Source: Moraxellaceae bacterium (GTDB taxonomy: Bacteria; Pseudomonadota; Gammaproteobacteria; Pseudomonadales; Moraxellaceae). From it: a DNA stretch of 64,000 nucleotides. The notes under the pieces were generated by a model. It saw only the letters and a list, made by a program, of their open reading frames with translations. It had not been told where the DNA came from and did not search any database. Position 1 is the stretch's first letter. Each line of letters opens with the position of its first letter. The DNA lies in contig JAUXVU010000023.1 in assembly GCA_030680295.1 (NCBI GenBank), positions 806,001 to 870,000 on the forward strand, in the 5' to 3' direction. A program made the position numbers and the translations under genes. Of this stretch, positions 1 to 8,106 are shown piece after piece.

Positions 1-838
1 CATCCTCTAGCATATTCGCCGGGTCATCAAAGCAACGCAGAAAAGTCTCAGGCTCTGGGCGCACGCGATAATTGTCAGTGGCGTCAACCGCGATAACTTT
101 GCCGCTCTCATCAACGGCAACTAACGTAGGCAAAGCTACATCTAGGTCATAACCCAATATTGCCAAACCTGCAGGCAAGCCATCTTTATGCACCAAACCT
201 AAAGCCTGTGCAGCAGACAAATCATTATCCACACGAAAATGAATAGGTATCGTGAACTGCTCAGCCAACGCTTTAGTTTTAGACTGACTCTGCCCACTCA
301 CCAAGACCAGCTCAATACCCTTAGCACGTAGCTGCTGATACTGTTGAGCCAGCTCCCTGATTTGCGCCACACAAAACGGGCACCAGTTGCCGCGGTAAAA
401 CAAAAACACCAGTCGCTTACCAGCAAATTCATGTGTATTTGTAGATTGGCCATCGGCTGTTAATAACGGCAAGTATGGCATGGCATCGCCCACCTTAATG
501 GCCGTTGCTGAGCGATTGAGCTTGCCATACCAAAAGCTATAAAACACACCGCCCAACCAACCCAATGCTGCCAGCATTGGCCACTCCACACCGCCATTGA
601 TGCCTGAAATCAGCACACCTAAGACAGCCAATAAGCGCCAGCCATGCAGCTGTGGCTTGATGCGAGCCACGGGTCGCAACCATTGTTTCAGGAAAAAAAC
701 CACCCAAACACCGTGCGCTAAGACAAGCCCAAAACCTGCTAAATACCCTTGCGATATCAAGTAAAGTCCATAAAGGCTAAAGATGACCGCAACCGCAATA
801 AAGCTCGAAATAAAAGCACTCTTCAACTTGTTGTTCAT
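1..838 (-). CDS. membrane-anchored peroxiredoxin-like (AhpC/TSA, redoxin) protein, partial
   Basis: The reading frame starts at an ATG at 838 and runs off the left window edge, so the C-terminus is missing (at least 279 codons). The N-terminal ~100 residues hold three to four hydrophobic stretches. After them comes a thioredoxin-fold domain with the motif GNWCPFC near residue 152, as in AhpC/TSA or Bcp-like thiol peroxidases. The cysteine pair suggests a thiol-disulfide or peroxide-reducing role at the membrane; the substrate cannot be read from sequence. The start lies 8 bp after the radA stop, so it is probably co-transcribed with radA. A GGAGT lies upstream of the ATG. The domain call is fairly safe, the function inferred. 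Confidence 0.75.
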   Translation of the reverse strand, partial: MNNKLKSAFISSFIAVAVIFSLYGLYLISQGYLAGFGLVLAHGVWVVFFLKQWLRPVARIKPQLHGWRLLAVLGVLISGINGGVEWPMLAALGWLGGVFYSFWYGKLNRSATAIKVGDAMPYLPLLTADGQSTNTHEFAGKRLVFLFYRGNWCPFCVAQIRELAQQYQQLRAKGIELVLVSGQSQSKTKALAEQFTIPIHFRVDNDLSAAQALGLVHKDGLPAGLAILGYDLDVALPTLVAVDESGKVIAVDATDNYRVRPEPETFLRCFDDPANMLED

Positions 839-846
839 CGTTGTTA

Positions 847-2211
847 CTAACTCCAATTTACTGCAGCCAAGGCATCAGCTAAACGCCCCACTGCAACCAC
901 TTCTATCCCTTCAATAGGCTGCCGAGGGGCATTACCCCGCGGCACGATAGCGCGCGTGAAACCATGCTTGGCCGCTTCACGCAAACGCTCCTGACCATTT
1001 GGCACAGGCCTTATTTCACCGGACAGACCCACCTCGCCAAAAACCACCAGCTTGTCGTCTAAGGCTCGTCCCCTAAGGCTAGATGTCACCGCCAACAAAA
1101 CCGCTAAATCACTACCGGTTTCTAACACTTTGACACCACCCACGACGTTAACAAAAACATCTTGCCCTAAGGTTGCTACATCGCCATGACGATGCAGCAC
1201 CGCTAACAACATTGCCAAACGATTTTGATCTAAACCAATCGCAACACGCCGTGGATTACTGAAGGCATCATCAACTAAGGCCTGAACCTCAACCAAAAGC
1301 GGGCGTGTGCCTTCACGCGTGACCATCACCACTGAGCCTGGAATAGCTTGGTCATAACGTGACAAAAAGATAGCGGAAGGATTGGCTACTTCTCGCAGAC
1401 CACGATCAGTCATGGCAAACACGCCTAACTCATTGATGGCACCAAAACGATTTTTCACTGCACGTATTAGGCGATAACGTGAGTCCGCTTCACCCTCAAA
1501 ATACAACACTGCATCAACCATATGCTCCAACACTCGCGGGCCTGCTAACGCCCCTTCTTTGGTAACGTGGCCAACCAGAAATAAGGCACAACCACTTTGT
1601 TTGGCATAGCGAGTTAGCAGAGCGGCCGATTCGCGAATTTGCGAGACACCACCAGGGGCTGAGGTCAGCGAGTCGGTATAAATAGTCTGGATTGAGTCAA
1701 CAACCATGACGCGGGGCTGCTCGGCAGCAGCCGTTGCTAAAATATTTTCTACCCGTGTTTCGGCCATCAACTGCAGCTTATCCATGGGCAACTCTAAGCG
1801 CCGCGCTCGCATGGCGACCTGCGCCAAAGACTCTTCACCAGTGATGTATAAAGCAGGCAAGTGCTGCGCTAATTGGGTCATGGTTTGCAGTAAAATCGTC
1901 GACTTACCAATGCCCGGGTCACCGCCAATCAATACCACAGAACCTTCAACCAGACCGCCACCTAAGACACGATCTAACTCAAGTAAACCGGTGTGGGTTC
2001 GCGACACTGATTGAGTAGCAACCTCATTTAAGCGGGTTACTGTGCCCACTTCACCCGCATAACCAACACGCTGATTGCTACGAGTGGCCGTTATTGGACG
2101 CTGCTCACTTAAGGTATTCCACTCTCCGCAGTCACCACACTGACCTGACCACTTCGATGAAATCGCCCCACAGGAAGCGCAGACATAACTGACTTTGGCT
2201 GTTTTACTCAT
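847..2211 (-). CDS. radA: DNA repair protein RadA (Sms)
   Basis: RadA is a RecA-like ATPase and hexameric helicase that promotes branch migration during recombinational repair. The 454-residue length is usual. Visible marks are an N-terminal zinc ribbon (C11, C14, C25, C28), the Walker A motif GGDPGIGKS at 96-104, the RadA-specific KNRFG motif at 253-257, and a C-terminal Lon-protease-like domain. The start is an ATG just before the zinc ribbon. It is transcribed toward the redoxin gene 8 bp downstream. Confidence 0.97.
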   Translation of the reverse strand: MSKTAKVSYVCASCGAISSKWSGQCGDCGEWNTLSEQRPITATRSNQRVGYAGEVGTVTRLNEVATQSVSRTHTGLLELDRVLGGGLVEGSVVLIGGDPGIGKSTILLQTMTQLAQHLPALYITGEESLAQVAMRARRLELPMDKLQLMAETRVENILATAAAEQPRVMVVDSIQTIYTDSLTSAPGGVSQIRESAALLTRYAKQSGCALFLVGHVTKEGALAGPRVLEHMVDAVLYFEGEADSRYRLIRAVKNRFGAINELGVFAMTDRGLREVANPSAIFLSRYDQAIPGSVVMVTREGTRPLLVEVQALVDDAFSNPRRVAIGLDQNRLAMLLAVLHRHGDVATLGQDVFVNVVGGVKVLETGSDLAVLLAVTSSLRGRALDDKLVVFGEVGLSGEIRPVPNGQERLREAAKHGFTRAIVPRGNAPRQPIEGIEVVAVGRLADALAAVNWS

Positions 2212-2237
2212 GATGATTGCTGTTTCCCAAAAAAATG

Positions 2238-2304
2238 CCCCGCCGTTATCGGGGCGGGGCGCTGCCCGTCGCGCTAGCGGGCAGAGAGCACGGCTTTAGC
2301 CGTG
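2238..2304. repeat. cluster of three tandem hairpins (REP-like)
   Basis: Three inverted repeats follow one another: CCCCG/CGGGG at 2238-2255, CTGCCCG/CGGGCAG at 2262-2284, and CACGGCT/AGCCGTG at 2289-2304. They fill the space between the start of radA and the end of the upstream membrane-protein gene. There is no T-run typical of a terminator on either strand. A repetitive extragenic palindrome, or a hairpin that protects mRNA ends, fits best. Confidence 0.55.
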
Positions 2305-2317
2305 TTATTGAAGCACA

Positions 2318-2869
2318 TCAAGAGTGACGCTGCAGTTGAAACTCGGCTGAATTATGCAAAGGGTTAATAATTGACGTGTCATCGGCGGCAAAACTAAGTT
2401 CATTTAAGTCCGCCAATTGCTTACGAATAGAGGCCGCACCAACATCATCTTTAGATCCCACCAACAGTAAAAATTGACCGTCTTCGATGGCTTGATGAAA
2501 CGGCGCCAACTTATAGTTTTCATGGCTTAAGCCGACCATACCACCGACCCAAGCACCAAAACATCCAAACATCACCACGCAAGCAAGTAATGCCCAAAGC
2601 GTGACGGGAACACCAAAAGGCTGCATCCACATCATCAACCCGGCAAAGAAAACTCCGGCAAAACCTCCCAAGATAACGCCACGCTCGCCAGAGTGAATAA
2701 GGTCAGTACGCTCCCATACACCCGACACATGCAGATGATGACGAAACAAGCCTTCTTCCTGGCGACCAATGACACTGTAGGCATCTTCCGATACGCCCAT
2801 TTTCCGTAAACGCTCAACCGCCATCCGAGTGGACTCGAGTGAAGTCGATAAGAACATTAAGGTATGCAT
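2318..2869 (-). CDS. hypothetical protein with two membrane segments
   Basis: This 183-residue protein has a soluble N-terminal part (~1-70), two hydrophobic segments (about residues 68-85 and 90-112), the second glycine-rich with GAWVGGMVG, and a soluble C-terminal domain with FLLLVGSKDD near 133-142. The layout recalls small membrane proteins that pair an alpha/beta ferredoxin-like domain with a glycine-zipper hairpin, sometimes linked to stress. I do not recognise a named family and assign no function. It stands alone between alr and radA; ATG at 2869. Confidence 0.7.
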   Translation of the reverse strand: MHTLMFLSTSLESTRMAVERLRKMGVSEDAYSVIGRQEEGLFRHHLHVSGVWERTDLIHSGERGVILGGFAGVFFAGLMMWMQPFGVPVTLWALLACVVMFGCFGAWVGGMVGLSHENYKLAPFHQAIEDGQFLLLVGSKDDVGAASIRKQLADLNELSFAADDTSIINPLHNSAEFQLQRHS

Positions 2870-2984
2870 GACTTGCCTCGCTCAAAAAATAAGCAGCAAC
2901 CTTAATATAGACCCAAGACATACTCTTTGTTAGACGGTTTTTATTTTAAAAACCATTTAGTTAGATGAAATCGTGCTGATAAAA

Positions 2985-4079
2985 CTAGTCGATATAGATT
3001 CGTTTTGGGCGATGCGTCACACGGCAACACAACTCATAACTAATAGTGCCTGCAAAACGCGCCACCTCATCAATATCGAGTCCATCGCCCCACAACACGG
3101 CCTCATCACCCACCTGCGCAAAAGTTTCACCTAGATCAACTGTGATCATATCCATAGACACCCGCCCAACTAAGGCACAACGCTGGCCATTAATCAGCAC
3201 AGGGGTGCCCGTGCGGGCGTGTCGTGGATAACCATCGCCATAACCAACTGCAACCACCGCAATTTGACTGGCTTGGGTCGCAGTCCATGTAGCACCATAA
3301 CCAACCGTTTCACCTGCGCTAACCGACTGAATAGCGATAACACGCGAGCGCATTGTCATTACCGGCTGCAGGCCAAAAAAAGCGGCCGATTGATCTACAA
3401 ACGGCGAAGAGCCATATAATGCGATACCAGGACGCACCCATTCACCTGCTGTTTCGGGCCAAGCTAAAATGGCAGCCGAATTGGCCAAGCTATCGCTTAA
3501 AACCGAACCTTGCTCACGATTTAATGCTTCGTGTAGTGCTCTAAAGCGCCCAATTTGGGCATCAGTCAACATGCTGTCGAGTTCATCCGCTGCAGCAAAA
3601 TGTGTCATTAAACCAATGCGGCTAACGCCAGCTAAAACATGTAAGCGCTGATATGCACGCAGTGCATCCACCGGTCTTAGCCCTAAACGGTTCATACCGG
3701 TATTTACTTTTAGCCAGACCATGACAGCCAAGCCTTGTGGATCTGCTTCGGTTAATAACTCCACTTGCTCAAGACTGTGAACAACGAGCTGTAACTCGGC
3801 TTGAGCAGCTTGAGCTAACTCCTCTGCAGTAAACACACCTTCCATAACTGCAATTGGTATACGCACACCCGCTGCCCGCAATGCCAAGGCCTCTTCCAAA
3901 AAAGCCACCCCAAAGCCATCCACAACGGGTGTAAGCCAAGTAGCCAGCTGATTAATACCATGGCCATAGGCATCCGCTTTTACCATCGCCAACAAGCGCG
4001 AATTTGGCATGCAGTGGCGCAGTACCGCTACATTATTTAGCAGTGCCGAACGTCTGATGGTCAGGGAACACTCACGCAT
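2985..4079 (-). CDS. alr: alanine racemase
   Basis: This PLP enzyme interconverts L- and D-alanine and supplies D-Ala for peptidoglycan. The 364-residue length is normal. The PLP-binding lysine is K34 in MVKADAYGHG, and the second catalytic base is Tyr261 in GYGATW. The N-terminal half is the TIM-barrel and the C-terminal third is the beta domain. The gene follows dnaB by 12 bp on the same strand, the dnaB-alr pairing common in gammaproteobacteria. Confidence 0.97.
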   Translation of the reverse strand: MRECSLTIRRSALLNNVAVLRHCMPNSRLLAMVKADAYGHGINQLATWLTPVVDGFGVAFLEEALALRAAGVRIPIAVMEGVFTAEELAQAAQAELQLVVHSLEQVELLTEADPQGLAVMVWLKVNTGMNRLGLRPVDALRAYQRLHVLAGVSRIGLMTHFAAADELDSMLTDAQIGRFRALHEALNREQGSVLSDSLANSAAILAWPETAGEWVRPGIALYGSSPFVDQSAAFFGLQPVMTMRSRVIAIQSVSAGETVGYGATWTATQASQIAVVAVGYGDGYPRHARTGTPVLINGQRCALVGRVSMDMITVDLGETFAQVGDEAVLWGDGLDIDEVARFAGTISYELCCRVTHRPKRIYID

Positions 4080-4091
4080 AACTCAACTCAC

Positions 4092-5489
4092 TTAATACTG
4101 AGATTCCATGTCGCGGTAATATTCCGGCGCCAAGTCCTCAAAACGTGTGTACTTACCCAAAAAGGCCAAACGAATACTGCCAATGGGGCCGTTACGCTGC
4201 TTGCCGATAATGATTTCCGCGGTGCCCGCATCCGGCGACTCCGGGTTATAAACCTCATCACGGTAAATAAACATGATGATGTCAGCGTCTTGCTCAATAG
4301 CGCCGGATTCACGCAAGTCGGACATCACTGGGCGCTTATTGGGGCGCTGCTCCAAAGATCGATTGAGCTGTGACAGTGCAATTACGGGGCAATTCATTTC
4401 TTTTGCTAGGGCCTTTAGTGAGCGCGAAATTTCGGAAATTTCGTTAACCCGGTTGCTCTCCATGCCTGGCACTCGCATCAACTGCAAATAGTCGACCATG
4501 ATTAGACCAACGCCGCCTTGATCACGCGCCACACGACGTGCGCGTGTACGAACGTCATTGGGGCTTAATGAGGCCGAATCATCAATTAATAACTTTTGCT
4601 CTGATAGCATGGACACGGTTGAGGTCAGCCGCGGCCAGTCTTCCTCGCCCAACTTACCTGAACGTACCTTGCCTTGATCTATGCGGCCCAAGGACGACAG
4701 CATACGCATCACCAGTTGCTCAGCCGGCATTTCCATCGAAAACACCAAAACCGGCAGACCAGATTTCAGTAGCACATTTTCCACTAGGTTCATGGCAAAC
4801 GTGGTTTTACCCATGGATGGACGCGCAGCCACAATCACCAAGTCACCTTTTTGCAGGCCCGATGTTCGGTCATCCAAGTCGGTAAAGCCCGTGCTTAAGC
4901 CCGTAATAACATCATCCGACTGGAACAAGTGATCAATACGTTCTAATGCACCTGCCAATAAGGGTCGTAATAACTGTGGGCCGCTGTTCGTGCGTTGCTG
5001 CTGCTCGGCAATGGAGAAAATTTTACGCTCAGCTTGATCCAGCACCTCACGGGCAGTCGCTCCCTGCGGCGTGAAAGCGGTATCGGAAATTTCGTTACTG
5101 ATGCGAATTAACTGACGCAACACCGAGCGCTCGCGCACGATATCGGCATAAGCAGCAATATTGGCGGCTGAAGGGGTGTTACTAACCAGCTCACCCAAAT
5201 ACGCAATGCCACCCGCATTATCCAACTCACCTAAGCGCGTTAGTGTTTCGGAGATGGTCAGCGCATCACGCGGATTGTTCTCCACCGCCAACATGGAGAT
5301 AGCGCGAAACACCAAGCGATGGTCTCGACGATAAAAGTCGGTTTCGCTAACTCGATCCGAAATTTTGTCCCATGCTTGATCATCTAACATCAAGCCGCCT
5401 AACACCGCCTGCTCTGCTTCTAAGGAGTGGGGGGGCAGACGCAAAGCAGCCATGGCGTTATCAGCAGCACTCGCAGTATTTGTGGTCAT
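4092..5489 (-). CDS. dnaB: replicative DNA helicase DnaB
   Basis: Hexameric 5'-3' helicase of the replication fork. The 465-residue protein has the N-terminal DnaB domain (~20-120), a linker, and the RecA-like C-terminal domain with Walker A in ARPSMGKTTFA, Walker B in LIMVDYLQLM, and the QLNRSLEQR segment. No intein interrupts it. The ATG lies at 5489, and the gene is separated from rplI by a strong hairpin. It is followed at once by alr. Confidence 0.98.
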   Translation of the reverse strand: MTTNTASAADNAMAALRLPPHSLEAEQAVLGGLMLDDQAWDKISDRVSETDFYRRDHRLVFRAISMLAVENNPRDALTISETLTRLGELDNAGGIAYLGELVSNTPSAANIAAYADIVRERSVLRQLIRISNEISDTAFTPQGATAREVLDQAERKIFSIAEQQQRTNSGPQLLRPLLAGALERIDHLFQSDDVITGLSTGFTDLDDRTSGLQKGDLVIVAARPSMGKTTFAMNLVENVLLKSGLPVLVFSMEMPAEQLVMRMLSSLGRIDQGKVRSGKLGEEDWPRLTSTVSMLSEQKLLIDDSASLSPNDVRTRARRVARDQGGVGLIMVDYLQLMRVPGMESNRVNEISEISRSLKALAKEMNCPVIALSQLNRSLEQRPNKRPVMSDLRESGAIEQDADIIMFIYRDEVYNPESPDAGTAEIIIGKQRNGPIGSIRLAFLGKYTRFEDLAPEYYRDMESQY

Positions 5490-5549
5490 GATTCTTATTC
5501 ATTAACGTGAAGCGCTAGCTTAGCGCAAAAATCTACTGAACTGAAAAGC

Positions 5550-5585
5550 AAACAGGGCCCGGATGTTGCCATCCGAGCCCTGTTT
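5550..5585 (-). terminator. intrinsic terminator after rplI
   Basis: Read on the minus strand, a GC-rich stem (AAAACAGGGCTCGGAT pairing with ATCCGGGCCCTGTTT, one mismatch) with a six-base loop lies just after the rplI stop at 5604. It is followed by TTTGCTTTT. It probably ends the rpsF-priB-rpsR-rplI transcript and separates it from dnaB. Confidence 0.8.
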
Positions 5586-5603
5586 TAGAAAGCAGTGATC
5601 AGC

Positions 5604-6050
5604 TTATTCGGCTGTCACAACTACCTTAACGCTAGCCATCACATCGCTATGCAATTGCACAGCAATATCAAACTCACCGGTGTGACGCAGTGGGCCTTCT
5701 GGCAAACGCACTTCGCTACGATCCAGTTCAACGCCAGCAGCAACTACGGCATCAGCAATATCACGATTGCCAACAGAACCGAATAGCTTGCCTTCGTCAC
5801 CAGCTTTTGAAACCACGGTAACCGTGATTGCAGCCAGTTGCTCAGCACGCGCATTGGCAGCAGCCAATGTTGCAGCTTCTTGACGCTCTAACTCCGCACG
5901 ACGCACTTCGAAATCAGCCAAGTTTTTAACCGTGGCTGGCAGTGCTTTGCCTTGTGGAATCAAAAAGTTACGGCCATAACCAGGCTTAACATCTACTTTT
6001 GTACCAAGTGCACCTAAGCCCTTGATTCGTTCTAACAAAATAACTTGCAT
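5604..6050 (-). CDS. rplI: 50S ribosomal protein bL9
   Basis: Ribosomal protein of the large subunit, 148 residues. The N-terminal RNA-binding domain is recognisable by [19 protein letters not shown], then a long helix rich in Ala and Glu, then the C-terminal domain with [15 protein letters not shown]. It is the last gene of the S6-PriB-S18-L9 operon, 14 bp after rpsR, and is followed by a terminator. Confidence 0.98.
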   Translation of the reverse strand: MQVILLERIKGLGALGTKVDVKPGYGRNFLIPQGKALPATVKNLADFEVRRAELERQEAATLAAANARAEQLAAITVTVVSKAGDEGKLFGSVGNRDIADAVVAAGVELDRSEVRLPEGPLRHTGEFDIAVQLHSDVMASVKVVVTAE

Positions 6051-6064
6051 GGCTCACCCCAACC

Positions 6065-6292
6065 TTAAACGTGGTTATCGGTATAAGGCATCAGGGCCAA
6101 GAAACGGGCCTGTTTGATCGCCAGGGTCAGCTGACGCTGATAGCGAGCCTTGGTACCGGTAATGCGGCTCGGCACAATTTTGCCGTTTTCCGTGATGAAC
6201 TGCTTCAGTGTCTCAGTATCTTTGTAGTCGATGTAATCGACCTTGTCTGCCGTAAAACGGCAAAACTTGCGACGACGATAGAAACGCGCCAT
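6065..6292 (-). CDS. rpsR: 30S ribosomal protein bS18
   Basis: Small-subunit protein of 75 residues with the family signature [20 protein letters not shown] and the basic C-terminal half [14 protein letters not shown]. In the ribosome it binds S6, whose gene lies two genes upstream. It sits between priB and rplI, with 11 bp and 14 bp gaps, consistent with one operon. Confidence 0.98.
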   Translation of the reverse strand: MARFYRRRKFCRFTADKVDYIDYKDTETLKQFITENGKIVPSRITGTKARYQRQLTLAIKQARFLALMPYTDNHV

Positions 6293-6303
6293 GGTTCCTC
6301 TCC

Positions 6304-6606
6304 TTAATCCTGTATCTCAATTGTCTGCGCTTGCAGAACCACTTGCTCATTATCCCGGTAGCTGGCTTGCGCCAAAAAACCTGTCACTCTCAGTCGCTGA
6401 CCTAAGCTAAACGCTTGGGCTTGCGCCACTAAGTTGCCGGCTAAATGCACGACCAAACTTAGCTTTACTTCACGCATTTGTCCCGCTTGCATCTGACGCG
6501 AGCGATGTAACAGCCGTATGTCTTGATGCGCTACCCCAGCAGGGCTTTGTCGTGAAGAGCACTGATTCTCCAACACTCCGGTAAATTGCAGCGTATTCTG
6601 CTCCAC
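6304..6606 (-). CDS. priB: primosomal replication protein PriB
   Basis: PriB is a single-OB-fold protein that links PriA to single-stranded DNA and DnaT in replication restart. The 100-residue length fits. The OB-fold pattern is visible as LQFTGVLE near the N-terminus and [11 protein letters not shown] near residue 70. Its position between rpsF and rpsR is the classic location. Sequence conservation is modest, so the call leans on context and length. Confidence 0.9.
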   Translation of the reverse strand: MEQNTLQFTGVLENQCSSRQSPAGVAHQDIRLLHRSRQMQAGQMREVKLSLVVHLAGNLVAQAQAFSLGQRLRVTGFLAQASYRDNEQVVLQAQTIEIQD

Positions 6607-6629
6607 GCTATACGCTCCGCGCCTAACGA

Positions 6630-7013
6630 TTATTCAGCTGAGTAAGACTCAATTTCATCTTCGTTACGAGCTGCTTTACGTGCACGCTTCTCTTCAGCAC
6701 CTTTGGCCAAAATCGACTCTTCGGTGATTGCGACTTCACGACGAATGATTAGGCTGCGGATAACAGCATCGTTGTAGCGGAAAGCTTCTTCCAGCTCAGC
6801 ACGAACTTTGTCTTCGCATTCAATGTTGAACAGGATGTAGTGCGCTTTGTGTACTTTATTGATTGGGTAAGCCAATTGGCGACGACCCCAATCTTCCAGG
6901 CGATGAACACTGCCGCCTGAATCTTTTACGATTCCGGTGTAACGCTCAACCATAGCAGGCACTTGCTCGCTTTGGTCAGGGTGCACCAGAAACACGACTT
7001 CATAATGACGCAT
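6630..7013 (-). CDS. rpsF: 30S ribosomal protein bS6
   Basis: First gene of the operon, 127 residues. It starts with [18 protein letters not shown] and carries the family core [18 protein letters not shown]. The C-terminal ~25 residues are an acidic/basic tail ending in Glu, the kind of tail to which RimK adds glutamates in some relatives. An AAGGAG ribosome binding site sits just before the ATG at 7013. Confidence 0.98.
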   Translation of the reverse strand: MRHYEVVFLVHPDQSEQVPAMVERYTGIVKDSGGSVHRLEDWGRRQLAYPINKVHKAHYILFNIECEDKVRAELEEAFRYNDAVIRSLIIRREVAITEESILAKGAEEKRARKAARNEDEIESYSAE

Positions 7014-7110
7014 CAGATTGTGCTCCTTACGGATTGAACAGCCCCGCCGACGATCAGCAGAGCAAGGAGTACGAACCGTTTTAGGTTCGCGACCACGAAC
7101 AGCCTTTAAG
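7014..7110 (-). promoter_or_regulatory. rpsF leader, candidate S6:S18 autoregulatory site
   Basis: On the minus strand the leader holds a hairpin CGAACC/GGTTCG (7072-7089). Nearer the start codon is a structured segment ending ATCCGTAAGGAGC, in which a CCG lies beside the ribosome binding site. In many bacteria the S6:S18 complex binds a CCG-containing stem in the rpsF leader to repress its own operon. That this leader does so is inference from position and the CCG. Confidence 0.4.
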
Positions 7111-7158
7111 ACTGTACCGAGGGACGCGCGAGGATACAGGGGAGGTGACTAAATTTCA

Positions 7159-7305
7159 AGCGGAACCGGTATTGAGACGAGGGGCAGCGGTCTTAACAAG
7201 TAAAACTCGCCGTGAATACGTCCCTGTAGGCTCGCATGCGCCATCCATGGCGCATAACGGTTTTACTTGTTAAGACCACCGCCCCTTCATAACCGCTGTT
7301 CCGCT
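7159..7305. repeat. 147-bp palindromic extragenic element (MITE-like)
   Basis: The 329-bp gap between the rpsF start and the rlmB stop contains a large inverted repeat. Outer 8-bp ends AGCGGAAC (7159-7166) and GTTCCGCT (7298-7305) are perfect. The inner arms, 7181-7206 and 7260-7285, match at 24 of 26 positions and include GTCTTAACAAGTAAAAC. In the middle sits a perfect ATGCGCCAT-cc-ATGGCGCAT palindrome (7236-7255). No open reading frame fits. A non-autonomous mobile element or repetitive palindrome is likely; it may also end rlmB transcripts. Confidence 0.65.
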
Positions 7306-7342
7306 CTGAGGTATCGGCAAAGCAAAGGCCGGTTCGCTAAAC

Positions 7343-8098
7343 TTATTTGCCACGCGCCGAGCGTTGGCGCACGGCCTCAAATACCGCCACACCCGTCGCC
7401 ACGCTAACATTCAAGCTTTCGGTGTCACCCAACATCGGGATATAAGCCAAATGATCGCAGTGCTCGGCCGTTAGGCGGCGCAGGCCGCTGCCTTCGGCAC
7501 CCATAACAATGGCTAAGGGACCACGAAGGTCAAGGTCGTAAAACGGTTTCGCACCATCACCTAAGCTAGTGCCCACTAACCACACACCCGCTTCTTGCAG
7601 GTCACGCATAGTGCGCGCTAGGTTAGTCACTTGATAAAACGGAATTAACTCAGCTGCACCACAAGCCACTTTACGCACCACTGGCGTCAGGCTGCTGGCT
7701 TTGTCACGCGGGGCAATAACCGCATGCATGCCCGCCGCTTCTGCGGTACGCAAACAAGCACCCAAATTATGTGGGTCAGTGACACCATCTAAAATCAACA
7801 GAAATGGTGGGACGTCGAGCCGCTCCAGCAGGTCTGCCAAGTCATTATCGGTACCCGGCATATTGGCCCGAATACGCGCCATAATGCCTTGGTGACGACC
7901 ACCTTCAGCCAATTTGTCAAGTGCTGCTCGATCGCGCCAAGCCACCGATGCACCGTTTTGACGCGCCAGCTTAATGACTGCATTTAAGCGCGCATCATCA
8001 CGACTTTCCATGGCTTGTAGCTCAAGCACACGCTCAGGTTCTTTATTTAAAATGGCCTCTACGGCATGCACGCCGTAAATCCACGAATGGTTACTCAT
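7343..8098 (-). CDS. rlmB: 23S rRNA (guanosine-2'-O)-methyltransferase RlmB
   Basis: SPOUT-fold methyltransferase that methylates the ribose of G2251 in 23S rRNA. The 251-residue protein has the N-terminal substrate-binding domain starting IYGVHAVEAIL and the C-terminal SpoU domain. Motifs visible are LDGVTDPHNLGACLRTAEAAG (split across motif 1), IVMGAEGSGL and LNVSVATGVAVFEAVRQ. It follows rnr by 8 bp, the usual rnr-rlmB operon. Confidence 0.96.
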   Translation of the reverse strand: MSNHSWIYGVHAVEAILNKEPERVLELQAMESRDDARLNAVIKLARQNGASVAWRDRAALDKLAEGGRHQGIMARIRANMPGTDNDLADLLERLDVPPFLLILDGVTDPHNLGACLRTAEAAGMHAVIAPRDKASSLTPVVRKVACGAAELIPFYQVTNLARTMRDLQEAGVWLVGTSLGDGAKPFYDLDLRGPLAIVMGAEGSGLRRLTAEHCDHLAYIPMLGDTESLNVSVATGVAVFEAVRQRSARGK

Positions 8099-8106
8099 GA
8101 CTATCC

